Origin: Pedobacter hiemivivus
Lineage (GTDB): Bacteria; Bacteroidota; Bacteroidia; Sphingobacteriales; Sphingobacteriaceae
Direction of reading: 5' to 3'
Length of the DNA: 64,000 nucleotides
Assembly: GCF_004331685.1 (NCBI RefSeq)
Contig: NZ_SJSM01000011.1
Span: 62,001-126,000, forward strand
The position numbers and the translations under genes are program-made. Every line of letters begins with the position of its first letter. Positions within the stretch are counted from its first letter, which is position 1. Positions 18,306-27,148 of this stretch are shown piece by piece. The notes under the pieces are model-generated. The model saw only the letters and a list, made by a program, of their open reading frames with translations, did no database searches and was not told the origin of the DNA.

Positions 18306-19241
18306 ATGAAAGAACCAATTATTAAAGTCACTAATCTTTCCCACCGCTACAACGCACAGTGGGCAATTAAGGACATCAATTTTGAATTTCAAGAAAAGGG
18401 GATTTACGGTTTGCTAGGCGCTAATGGCGCCGGCAAATCAACCCTTATGAACATCATTTGCGGGGTATTGAACCAAAGTGAAGGAGATGTTTTCATCAAT
18501 GGAATCAACCTAAGGGAACAACCTGTTGTTGCTAAAAAACACATTGGTTTTTTACCACAGCAACCTCCTTTACAGCTGGAATTAACCATTAAGGAATATC
18601 TTCAGTATTGTGCCGGCTTACGACTGATGCCAGAAAACACCATTAAAGCTGCAGTTGAAGAGGTGATGGAAAAATGTCAGATTAGTCATTTCGCAGGACG
18701 GATCATCAAAAATCTTTCAGGAGGTTATCAGCAAAGGGTCGGAATTGCCCAGTCGATTATTCATAAACCAGATTTTATTGTTCTGGATGAGCCTACAAAT
18801 GGTTTGGACCCGAATCAGATCCTCGAAGTAAGATCTTTGATTAAGGATATTGCTACAGAACGTACTGTTTTACTTTCTACACATATTTTACAGGAAGTAC
18901 AGGCCTTGTGCGACGATATATGGATGATCAATGAAGGCCAGATTATCTTCTCTGGATCATTAGATGAATTTGATAATTATATTATGCCAAGTACGTTTAC
19001 GGCTACACTTTTGGCCAGTCCGCCGGAAGCAGAGCTATTGAACATTCCTGGTATCCAGGCAGTAGAAATCATTGGTCATACAAAGTATCGTTTACAGTTT
19101 GACAATGACAAAGAAATCATAGAGAAATTTATAAAGATTTGTGTTGACAAAGACTGGCGACTTATGGAAGTAGCCCTGGAAAAAGGCTCACTAAATACTG
19201 TCTTTGCAGAATTATCGAAGAAAAAGGTCCAATCAAATTAA
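18306..19241 (+). CDS. ABC transporter ATP-binding protein, GldA-like
   Basis: 311 aa with Walker A GLLGANGAGKST (about 34-45), Q-loop region, signature LSGGYQQR, Walker B FIVLDEPTNGLDP and the switch His in LLSTH. The C-terminal 85 residues form the short extra domain of ABC-2/DrrA/GldA-type ATPases. It should power the membrane fusion protein encoded 20 nt downstream. In flavobacteria GldA pairs with GldF and GldG in gliding, but here it lies in a SusCD operon, so the gliding role should not be assumed. Confidence 0.92.
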   Translation: MKEPIIKVTNLSHRYNAQWAIKDINFEFQEKGIYGLLGANGAGKSTLMNIICGVLNQSEGDVFINGINLREQPVVAKKHIGFLPQQPPLQLELTIKEYLQYCAGLRLMPENTIKAAVEEVMEKCQISHFAGRIIKNLSGGYQQRVGIAQSIIHKPDFIVLDEPTNGLDPNQILEVRSLIKDIATERTVLLSTHILQEVQALCDDIWMINEGQIIFSGSLDEFDNYIMPSTFTATLLASPPEAELLNIPGIQAVEIIGHTKYRLQFDNDKEIIEKFIKICVDKDWRLMEVALEKGSLNTVFAELSKKKVQSN

Positions 19242-19261
19242 TAAGCGAATAAAATACTCTA

Positions 19262-21553
19262 ATGAAAGTAATATATAAAATTGCAAAGGCCGAATTACAG
19301 GTCCTTTTTTATTCACCTGTGGCATGGCTGGTGTTGGTCATTTTTATGTTCCAATCTGCTCTCCTATACACAGATATCTTTACCAATTTAGTTCGTGCCC
19401 AGGCAATGGGTAGGGAACTACAAAGTGCTACCTTAGGAATCTTCTCTGGACTTAACGGATTCTATCCATCCATCAGTAAGTACCTGTTTCTATATGTGCC
19501 ATTACTTACCATGGGGGTAATGAGTAGAGAGTACAATCACGGTTCAATTAAACTGTTATTGTCTTCTCCAATAACAAGCGCACAGGTTATTTTGGGTAAG
19601 TACCTCTCTTTGATGATCTATGGGCTTGCATTAACTGCAATTACCGCAATATTTGCAATTTTTACGATTAGTACCGTAAACATGGTCGATACGCCGGTAG
19701 TGCTTGCTGGTTTATTGGGGATTTATTTACTGATCTGTGCTTATGCAGCTATAGGGCTTTTTATGTCCTCAATTACATCCTATACCGTAGTTTCGGCTAT
19801 GGGAACTTTAGCCATTCTTGCTTTTCTTGGCTATGTAAGTGGTGTAGCTCAGGAAATTACATTAGTGCGCGACATTACCTACTGGTTGTCTATTTCTGGA
19901 AGAACAGAGACTTTTTTCTCGGGGACATTAACCGTCGAGGATATGCTATATTTTATTATAGTAGTTGGTCTTTTCTTAGGATTTGCCATCCTTAGACTCG
20001 AATTGAGTAAACAGAAGAACAGCTTTGTAAAAGCAGCAAGCAAATATGTATTTGTTTTTTTACTCGCAGCCATTGTAGGTTATGTAAGTACCATTCCTAA
20101 AATGATGGTCGTATTTGACGTAACCAGAAATAAGACAAATACTTTATCTATAGCCACTCAGGACGTCGTAAAAAGGTTGGGTAATAGCAAACTGACTATT
20201 TCCACCTTTACCAATATGCTTGGTCAGGATAGCTATCTGGCGTTACCAATTGGCCAAAAGGTAGACATTGACCGTTTTAAAAGATATCTACGGTTTAAAC
20301 CAGATATCACCTTAAATTATTACTACTATTACCATAAAACCAATAATCCGTTTCTTGATAAAAGATACCCAGATCTTCCGGATAAACAACGTTATGATTC
20401 ATTAAAGAGAGTGTACGACTGGAAGTTTACTGCTGGTCCATTGGAAAGTCTGGAAAAGAAGGCTGACCTGGAATCAGAAGATTTTCAATTCGTAAGATTA
20501 TTGGAATCTGATAATGGTAAGAAAACATTTTTAAGGGTTTATGATGATATGATGCGCTATCCATCTGAAGCTGAAATTACCGCTGCCATCAAAAGAATGA
20601 CTATGGATCTTCCGGTTGTTGGTTTCTTGAACGGCCATGGAGAACGCAGTAGCAATTCTGAGAATGATCGTGGTTACAAAAAATTTGCACAGGACAAAAG
20701 ATTCCGTTATGCATTGATTAACCAGGGTTTTGATTTTAAAGATGTAACCTTAGATAAGGATATTCCTGCAGGCATTAGGATCCTCATTGTTGCAGAACCT
20801 AGAAAACCACTAAGTGCCGAAGAACTGGGCCATTTACAACAGTATATTAACAGGGGAGGAAACCTGATCCTTTCAGGCGAACCTGGACAGATTGCAAATG
20901 TAAATCCAATTGCAGACCTTCTTGGTGTAAAATTCCTGCCAGGTATATTGGTTCATCCACTTCCTGATTTTACTCCAGATTTAATGATGATGACGCCTAC
21001 ACCAGAGGCACGTGAATTCTCTTACTATCTTGAACGCCAGGGGAAAAACAATCTGCCGCTTACTATGCCGGGTGCTGCTGCACTGGAGTATAATACAGAT
21101 AAAGGATTTAATGTAATTCCATTGTTCCGTACCGACTCTGCCAGCTGGACTGAATTGGAAACGACCAATTTTATTGATGATTCTGTAAGATACAATCCTA
21201 AAATAGGTGAAATACAGAAAAGTCATCCTACAGTGCTGGCTTTATCAAGAAAAGTAAATGGTAAAGAACAAAAGATTATGGTTACAGGTGATTCAGATTG
21301 GTTAAGTAATGGAGAATTGGGTATGAGCCGAGCAAGGGTTATGTCAAGTAATTACTCCTTGATCAATGCCGCATTTGACTGGCTTTCTGATGGTGAAGTT
21401 CCTATCGATACCAGAAGAGATCCATCTTTAGATACCTCTCTAAGTATAGGTGAAGATGCCTGGGCTGTCTTTGTTTATGTCTTTAAATGGGGATTACCGA
21501 TTATACTTATTATTGCCAGTTTAATTATTTGGATACGCCGTAGAGGTAAATAA
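19262..21553 (+). CDS. ABC-2 permease fused to GldG-like auxiliary domain
   Basis: 763 aa that join two proteins usually encoded apart. Residues 1 to about 245 form a six-helix ABC-2 permease (GldF-like, from KIAKAELQVLFYSPVAWLVLVIF to LFLGFAILRLELSKQ). A helix near 258-276 (KYVFVFLLAAIVGYVSTI) starts a long periplasmic GldG/DUF4350-like region with PVVGFLNGHGER and LRILIVAEP-type beta-alpha units (AGIRILIVAEPRKPLSAEELGHL). A last helix near 738-757 anchors the C terminus. Partner of the preceding ATPase; the cargo is unknown. Confidence 0.9.
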   Translation: MKVIYKIAKAELQVLFYSPVAWLVLVIFMFQSALLYTDIFTNLVRAQAMGRELQSATLGIFSGLNGFYPSISKYLFLYVPLLTMGVMSREYNHGSIKLLLSSPITSAQVILGKYLSLMIYGLALTAITAIFAIFTISTVNMVDTPVVLAGLLGIYLLICAYAAIGLFMSSITSYTVVSAMGTLAILAFLGYVSGVAQEITLVRDITYWLSISGRTETFFSGTLTVEDMLYFIIVVGLFLGFAILRLELSKQKNSFVKAASKYVFVFLLAAIVGYVSTIPKMMVVFDVTRNKTNTLSIATQDVVKRLGNSKLTISTFTNMLGQDSYLALPIGQKVDIDRFKRYLRFKPDITLNYYYYYHKTNNPFLDKRYPDLPDKQRYDSLKRVYDWKFTAGPLESLEKKADLESEDFQFVRLLESDNGKKTFLRVYDDMMRYPSEAEITAAIKRMTMDLPVVGFLNGHGERSSNSENDRGYKKFAQDKRFRYALINQGFDFKDVTLDKDIPAGIRILIVAEPRKPLSAEELGHLQQYINRGGNLILSGEPGQIANVNPIADLLGVKFLPGILVHPLPDFTPDLMMMTPTPEAREFSYYLERQGKNNLPLTMPGAAALEYNTDKGFNVIPLFRTDSASWTELETTNFIDDSVRYNPKIGEIQKSHPTVLALSRKVNGKEQKIMVTGDSDWLSNGELGMSRARVMSSNYSLINAAFDWLSDGEVPIDTRRDPSLDTSLSIGEDAWAVFVYVFKWGLPIILIIASLIIWIRRRGK

Positions 21554-21561
21554 CCAGCATA

Positions 21562-24249
21562 ATGAATTTTATAACAGATAAACAGACCTTAGATGATCTT
21601 AACATATTTGGAAAACGCTCCGGCAAATCCATTTATGAACTGTTTAACCGAACCGCCACTCGTGGTGGTTCGGATATTTTAGAACAGTTTTTTCTTTATC
21701 CATTGGCTGATATTGAAGACATTAATCAGCGCAGCCAAATCATCCAGTATTTTAATTCCATAGCTGCTGTATTTCCTTTTAGAACAGATCATTTTGATAC
21801 AGCAGAACAGTATCTGAGTAACACGGATAGCAGAAGTATGCTGGCGCAGGAAGAAAATACACTAGGTAGAAAGTTCAATAATCTAATTGGCGCAGATGCT
21901 GAGTATAAAGTTCTGTTTAATGGTGTATGTGCTGTCATAGAAATTATAGATAGCGCACGTAGGTTTTTGAATGAAGTTAATACCTCAACATTAGAAAACC
22001 CTTATCAAAAAGATCTGGAGCAGATGCTGGAAATAGTTGAACAACCTGCGTTAAGCAGCCTGTTTAACATAAAGGCAATTGCTAAATTAACTTTTGCTGA
22101 AACTGCTGCGTACGATAAGTTACTTAGGTATGAACATCGTGACAGCATAAAAAAGCTGTTGTATTTTATTTATAAACTTGATGTTTATATTACTGTAGCC
22201 AATGTTGCCAAAGATAAAGGCTTTGTATTTCCTAAAGCCTTAAGTAAAGAAGAGCATGTAATCAATATGGATGATGTTTATCATCCATCATTGGCGAAAG
22301 GCATTCCCAATACCTTACACATTTCTCCGGACCATAATATCATTTTTCTTACCGGTGCCAATATGGCGGGTAAGTCGACCTTTATGAAATCGTTGGGGAT
22401 CGCCTTGTACCTGGCACATATGGGATTTCCAGTCGCAGCATCAAAAATGGAATTCTCTGTTCGAGACGGGATTTATACCACCATTAATCTGCCGGATAAT
22501 CTAAATATGGGTTATAGCCATTTTTATGCAGAAGTACTGCGGGTAAAATTGGTTGCCGAACAATTAAGACAGTCGAAAAACCTGTTTGTTATTTTTGATG
22601 AACTCTTTAGGGGAACAAATGTTAAAGATGCATACGATGCCACGGTAGCTTTAACATCGGCATTTGCCCAAAAAAGGAATTGTGCATTTATTGTCTCTAC
22701 ACATATTCTTGAAGCCGGTGAAACATTGATGCCAGAATTTGATAACATCAATTTTTGTTATCTTCCAAGTGATATTGTTGAGGGTAGGCCTATGTATAGC
22801 TACAAACTGCAACAGGGAATTTCGGCCGATAGGCATGGAATGGTGATTATTGATAACGAGGATATCATTGGTATTTTACGGAATAGGAAAAACCAGACCA
22901 GTACTTCATTAGGCTTTGTTACAGATAAGCAGACAATGGACGACCTGAATATATTGGGTAAGTATAAAAACAATTCCGTTTACAGTATTTTTAATAAAGT
23001 GATTACCGTAGGAGGAGAGAAACTATTGGATAACATGTTCCAGCATCCCCTTATAGATGATGTGAAGATCAATGAACGGAGTAAACGTTTTGCATACTTT
23101 GGTGACAGAGAGTTTAAATTTCCTTTTAATGCTGAGCAGGTTACGGAGATGCAGAACTACCTTAGCATGTCTGGCACTGGAAGCTTTTTTGGAATGTACA
23201 CCAGTACTTTCCGCAAAAAATGGTTGGATTATCTTGGCTTACCTACCGAATACAACTTAGTAAAAACAGGGCTCTATGCTACAATAAAAGTATTAAAAGA
23301 GCTAAAAGCTTTTATAAATGCGATAGAAGTACAAGATCCTAAAAATCTGTACCAGGAAGAGATCAATGCTGCTAATAAGGTATTTGCTGATAAAAGAATT
23401 GTACTGCTGCTGAATGAGGACGAAAAGCAACCGATAAGCATTTTTAAAGTAGCTAAATACTGCCATCTTTTGAAAAATGTGTTGTGGCAGGAAATGAAAA
23501 CCGTTGAAGATATGATCTATAAATTTGACGTAGCCATCGCCATTTCTACGGTTGCCAAACAAAGAGGTTTTTCTTATGCTAAAGCTTTGCCGGGAACATC
23601 TAATACCGTTCGTATAGAAGATTTATCTCATCCAGGTATAAGGAAAGCTGTGCATAACTCCCTGTATATTAATCAGGAGCATAATATCATGTTCTTAACA
23701 GGGGCAAATATGGCAGGAAAGTCAACCTTTATGAAGTCTTTCGGAATCTCTCAATACCTGGCTCACATGGGCTTTCCGGTACCAGCCAGGGAACTGGAGT
23801 TTTCCGTTAAAGACGGAATTTATACCTCCATAAACGTTCCGGATAACTTAAATATGGGGTACAGTCATTATTATGCAGAAGTACTAAGGGTTAAAAAGAT
23901 TGCACTGGAAGTAAGTGAATCGAAAAACCTAATTGTAATTTTTGATGAGTTATTTAAAGGTACCAATGTTAAAGATGCTTATGATGCTACACTCTCCGTT
24001 ACAGAGGCTTTTGGCGAAAATAGGAATTGTTCATTTATTATCTCAACTCATATTATTGAAGTTGGTGAAGAACTTAAAAGGTGTAAAAATCTGCAGTTTA
24101 AGTATCTACCAACCATAATGAACGGGGTAGTGCCAACATATACCTATAAACTTCAAACTGGAATTACAACCGATAGACACGGAATGATGATCATTGAAAA
24201 TGAGAAAATACTTGACATCATATTAAGCAACGCTGAACTCAGCTTATAA
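21562..24249 (+). CDS. Double MutS-type ATPase (two fused MutS core/ATPase units)
   Basis: 895 aa built from two homologous halves with a period of about 449 residues. Each half begins with F[IV]TDKQT[LM]DDLNI, followed by a MutS lever/core helical region and a full ATPase. Walker A GANMAGKST is at about 265-273 and 714-722, Walker B VIFDEL(F) with RGTNVKDAYDAT or KGTNVKDAYDAT follows, then ISTHI/VSTHI. Both sites look intact. The mismatch-binding domain I with its F-x-E motif and the connector domain are absent, so this is not the repair MutS. Canonical MutS ATPases work as composite dimers, so the fusion may be an obligate pseudo-dimer. It is the last gene of the SusCD operon, 8 nt after the permease fusion. 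Confidence 0.9.
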   Translation: MNFITDKQTLDDLNIFGKRSGKSIYELFNRTATRGGSDILEQFFLYPLADIEDINQRSQIIQYFNSIAAVFPFRTDHFDTAEQYLSNTDSRSMLAQEENTLGRKFNNLIGADAEYKVLFNGVCAVIEIIDSARRFLNEVNTSTLENPYQKDLEQMLEIVEQPALSSLFNIKAIAKLTFAETAAYDKLLRYEHRDSIKKLLYFIYKLDVYITVANVAKDKGFVFPKALSKEEHVINMDDVYHPSLAKGIPNTLHISPDHNIIFLTGANMAGKSTFMKSLGIALYLAHMGFPVAASKMEFSVRDGIYTTINLPDNLNMGYSHFYAEVLRVKLVAEQLRQSKNLFVIFDELFRGTNVKDAYDATVALTSAFAQKRNCAFIVSTHILEAGETLMPEFDNINFCYLPSDIVEGRPMYSYKLQQGISADRHGMVIIDNEDIIGILRNRKNQTSTSLGFVTDKQTMDDLNILGKYKNNSVYSIFNKVITVGGEKLLDNMFQHPLIDDVKINERSKRFAYFGDREFKFPFNAEQVTEMQNYLSMSGTGSFFGMYTSTFRKKWLDYLGLPTEYNLVKTGLYATIKVLKELKAFINAIEVQDPKNLYQEEINAANKVFADKRIVLLLNEDEKQPISIFKVAKYCHLLKNVLWQEMKTVEDMIYKFDVAIAISTVAKQRGFSYAKALPGTSNTVRIEDLSHPGIRKAVHNSLYINQEHNIMFLTGANMAGKSTFMKSFGISQYLAHMGFPVPARELEFSVKDGIYTSINVPDNLNMGYSHYYAEVLRVKKIALEVSESKNLIVIFDELFKGTNVKDAYDATLSVTEAFGENRNCSFIISTHIIEVGEELKRCKNLQFKYLPTIMNGVVPTYTYKLQTGITTDRHGMMIIENEKILDIILSNAELSL

Positions 24250-24250
24250 T

Positions 24251-24297
24251 AAAAGAGCCTATTGGAAATGCTTAAAAGCATTACAATAGGCTCTTTT
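24251..24297. terminator. Terminator of the SusCD-MutS operon
   Basis: A 14-bp perfect stem (24251-24264 and 24284-24297) with an inner AAATGCTT/AAGCATT stem lies 1 nt after the MutS-like stop codon and ends in TTTT. The A4 left flank makes it bidirectional. Confidence 0.9.
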
Positions 24298-24312
24298 GCT
24301 ATCTAATATATT

Positions 24313-24768
24313 TTAATTGTATACGAAGTTACCTTTATCGCTATTTATCGTTACTTGTTTTTGAGTAGAAGATTCAACACGACCAATGATCTGCGCATCG
24401 ATATTGAAGCTCTTGGAAATGGCGATGATATCTTCTGCAATTTCAGCAGGAACATATAATTCCATTCTGTGGCCCATATTAAAGACTTTATACATTTCTT
24501 TCCAATCTGTGCCTGATTGCTCTTGAATCAATTGGAACAAAGGAGGAACAGGGAACATATTGTCTTTAATGATGTGAACATTGTCGTTTACAAAATGAAG
24601 CACTTTAGTCTGTGCACCACCACTACAGTGTACAATACCGTGAATCTGCTTTCTATGGCTTTCTAAAACCTTTTTAATTACCGGTGCGTAAGTCCTTGTT
24701 GGAGAAAGAACCAGTTTGCCAGCAGTGATTGTTGTATTCTCGTCAATCAGGACCTCATCTGGGTTAAA
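24313..24768 (-). pseudogene. purM: 3' fragment of purM (phosphoribosylformylglycinamidine cyclo-ligase)
   Basis: About 151 codons of clear PurM C-terminal sequence on the minus strand: FNPDEV, LSPTRTYAPV, IHGIVHCSGGAQTK, NMFPVPPLFQLIQEQSGTDWKEMY, VFNMGHRMELY. A TAG at 24771-24769 stops the frame upstream and the ATP-binding N-terminal half, about 240 residues of the family, is missing. The 3' part is well preserved, so the truncation may be recent. A full purM is presumably elsewhere, because the enzyme is needed for purine synthesis. Confidence 0.88.
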
Positions 24769-24769
24769 C

Positions 24770-24880
24770 TACTTAACCACATGTTTACAAAACAATGAAG
24801 ACTTTAAGTTGATGTATAGCTCTGCTAGCATACTGAACAAGGTTAGCCCTGCAACCCTAAAATCGGCTGCGCAAAAATAA
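24770..24880 (+). pseudogene. Unidentified C-terminal gene remnant at the purM breakpoint
   Basis: On the plus strand a frame reads through NNEDFKLMYSSASILNKV and SPATLKSAAQK to TAA at 24878-24880. It begins exactly where purM similarity ends, so both may be cut at one joint. No start or motif is visible and I do not recognise the family. Confidence 0.35.
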
Positions 24881-25262
24881 CTGAGTGGAAAAAATTACAT
24901 GCGATTAGTATTGATGCCTCAAAACAAGATTAAATAGAACAACTCTAATAATAATAAAATTTAGGCAGGTGTAATAGTGTCTCTGGATGGAACCCTATCA
25001 CCATTGGTTAATAGTAGTGCGTTGGAATGGCCCGGTTAATACGGGCTATTCTTTTTAACTACGTTAAGGTGCTGTCGGATCATTAATGAGCTAATGAATT
25101 TTGCCTTAAATTCATTATTAATGAACAATTTGTATTTTTATAGATATTTACGGAAATAAATTCATCAATAGTTTGTATTTAAAGAAAGTAAAAAACTATA
25201 TGAAAAATATAGTAAAACTTGGTTAGTCTGAGGTTGAAGCTGCACCACTTATATAATTACAA
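24881..25262. other. Gene-free spacer before the TetR gene
   Basis: No convincing gene is present. It holds a GCCCG/CGGGC hairpin followed by a T-rich run (25030-25057), possibly a terminator, and the palindrome at 25111-25125. The rest is A+T-rich with stops in all frames. Confidence 0.5.
25111..25125. promoter_or_regulatory. Palindrome TTCATTATTAATGAA, candidate operator (site 1)
   Basis: A perfect 15-bp palindrome 138 bp upstream of the TetR start. An identical copy overlaps the IclR start region at 39219-39233 and a one-mismatch copy lies at 32007-32021. Confidence 0.5.
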
Positions 25263-25934
25263 ATGAAAAATAAACGTTTTCTTAATGAAAATTTAATTAA
25301 ACCTCTCCAACATAAGAGGAACAAGGAATTAACAAAAAGACTATTTCTTGATGCTGCATTAGAAATTGTGCGAAGCGAGGGGTTTAAAAAATTAGGAGTA
25401 AATAAGGTCGCATATGCGGCAGGTCGCAGCAAGAGGGTGTTATACGATTATTTCGGTGGTATGGAGGGATTAATAAAGGAACTGCTAAAAGAGACGGATC
25501 ATTGGTTGTCATACGAAGAGAATATGGAAGAAACTATAAAGATGCACAAAAGTGATCACGGAAGGGAGCTGGCGTCACTTGCCATGAAAAAGCACTTTCA
25601 TCAAATGTATTCTAATCCGTTACTAAAGGAATTAGGCTTATTAGAACTTAGCGATGAACAAAATTTTATGAGTGAATTAGCAGAAAGACGTGAAAGATTA
25701 GCAGATCAACTCTTTTCAATATCTGAAGATTATTTCAAGAACAGCGATGTACATTTTCGAAGCCTTTGTGCACTTCTAGCTGGGGGAATTAATTATCTTA
25801 TACTCCATTCAAAAACAAGAAGAAGTCCCTATTGTGGTGTTGATATAAATGATTTTCAGGATCAGAAAAGGCTGATGAGAACAATAGAACTAATTACCAA
25901 TTCAGCTTATGAATTTGCAAAAGAGAATAACTAG
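25263..25934 (+). CDS. TetR-family transcriptional regulator
   Basis: 223 aa. The N-terminal helix-turn-helix runs through RLFLDAALEIVRSEGFKKLGVNKVAYAAGRSKRVLYDYFGG (about 28-68), with the usual aromatic YDYF end. The all-helical C-terminal half is a ligand/dimer domain of unknown specificity. It stands alone, upstream of and convergent with the minus-strand cyclase/reductase genes, so it may control them. That is inference from position only. Confidence 0.88.
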   Translation: MKNKRFLNENLIKPLQHKRNKELTKRLFLDAALEIVRSEGFKKLGVNKVAYAAGRSKRVLYDYFGGMEGLIKELLKETDHWLSYEENMEETIKMHKSDHGRELASLAMKKHFHQMYSNPLLKELGLLELSDEQNFMSELAERRERLADQLFSISEDYFKNSDVHFRSLCALLAGGINYLILHSKTRRSPYCGVDINDFQDQKRLMRTIELITNSAYEFAKENN

Positions 25935-26090
25935 CTAGTTAAACGATCTATATCTTTCAGTTCTTTTACAAGTGCCAATGGTTTTCATGGTATAGGTTTT
26001 TACTATTGAATGATGCAGATGCTTTCGATAGTCGAAGAAAGCTTTACCATTGGCTAGTTTTCATTTTTTATTACGGTTTTAGTATAGTTA

Positions 26091-26128
26091 TTAAAACCTG
26101 TAGAAGATATTACTCCTACAGGTTTTAA
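26091..26128. terminator. Bidirectional terminator between TetR and cyclase genes
   Basis: TTAAAACCTGTAG (26091-26103) pairs perfectly with 26116-26128. The flanks are A/T-rich on both sides and the genes converge here. Confidence 0.75.
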
Positions 26129-26170
26129 TTCCTTACGGAACTAGATAGCAAAGAAGAATTTGTACTCACG

Positions 26171-27145
26171 TTAATAAATTGCTATTGGATTGACATTTAC
26201 CTGAGTCGATCCGATATATAAGGGTTGTCCAAGGACAAAAAGGAACTGCCAAATTTTGTCACGAACCAGTGGTCGGGAATCGATCAATTCGAGGTTATAA
26301 ATGCCACGCTTGGCCAGCATAAACTGATTAACAGGAAATTCCTCTCCAGTTGGATTCGGATAAATTTCTGAAGCCCAGGTGTCGCCACCAAAAGCCACAA
26401 TCTGCTGATCTGCAAGCCACTTGGCAGCATCCATACCAATTCCCGGTTCTACCTCAAGGAACTGCTTATTGTCCTTTCCAATCAGTTCTAGCCAGCCCGT
26501 ATTGAACAAGACTACATCACCTTTGCGCAGCGTGATGCCCTGTTTCTTCAATACGGCCTGAATATCTGCTATAGTAAATTCAGTATCCCCTGGAACAATG
26601 GCTTTACCATAATGGGCTGTCATATCAAGTACAACACCTCGTGTAACCATAGGTGGAACTTTTTCGATCCCAAGTTTTTTCACACCTTCAACAGTAACAA
26701 AATCCGCCGCCTTGTTTCCATTGTAATAAACATTATTGATGCCGATATGGCCAATACCGTTGAGTTGGGTACCTACACCTGTCCAGCCATTAACCAATTC
26801 ATCATTGAAGGTGAATTTATTTGGCCCGGTGGTATTACCTGCCTGCTCACCTGGTTGAATATTATACAGATTAAAACTACGGTGACGGAATGCAGGTAGG
26901 TTCTTATCTATCGGTACAGCCAACGGAAGGGTCTTTCCTAGCTTAACCAACTTCATAGCCTGTAAAACCACGTCTGAAGTCAGCAGATTGGCAGCACCGA
27001 TTTCGTCACTTGCCCCGTAAGATGAGGGATACCAGTCAGCTTTTGCAGAAACGGATTCTTTTTGGTTTTGGGCTGATACCGGCACTATGCCGCCTAATAC
27101 GAACCCGGCAGCCACTACTGCCTTAGTCAATTGTTTTGTTTTCAT
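26171..27145 (-). CDS. Secreted cyclase-family (kynurenine formamidase-like) hydrolase
   Basis: 324 aa with a Sec signal peptide (AVVAAGFVLGGIVPVSAQ). The body has cyclase-family features: GVGTQLNGIGHIGINN (variant of the metal-binding HxGTHxD block), VLDMTAHYGKAIVPGDTEFT, KKQGITLRKGDVVLFNTGW and FGGDTWASEIYPNP near the end. Such proteins hydrolyse cyclic or amide substrates with a divalent metal. The exact substrate cannot be inferred. It follows the aldo/keto reductase gene by 3 nt, so they form one unit. Confidence 0.88.
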   Translation of the reverse strand: MKTKQLTKAVVAAGFVLGGIVPVSAQNQKESVSAKADWYPSSYGASDEIGAANLLTSDVVLQAMKLVKLGKTLPLAVPIDKNLPAFRHRSFNLYNIQPGEQAGNTTGPNKFTFNDELVNGWTGVGTQLNGIGHIGINNVYYNGNKAADFVTVEGVKKLGIEKVPPMVTRGVVLDMTAHYGKAIVPGDTEFTIADIQAVLKKQGITLRKGDVVLFNTGWLELIGKDNKQFLEVEPGIGMDAAKWLADQQIVAFGGDTWASEIYPNPTGEEFPVNQFMLAKRGIYNLELIDSRPLVRDKIWQFLFVLGQPLYIGSTQVNVNPIAIY

Positions 27146-27148
27146 TGC

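Noticed and set aside
21562..24249. Canonical mutS mismatch-repair gene
   Set aside because: Mismatch-recognition and connector domains are missing and the protein is a duplicated core/ATPase.
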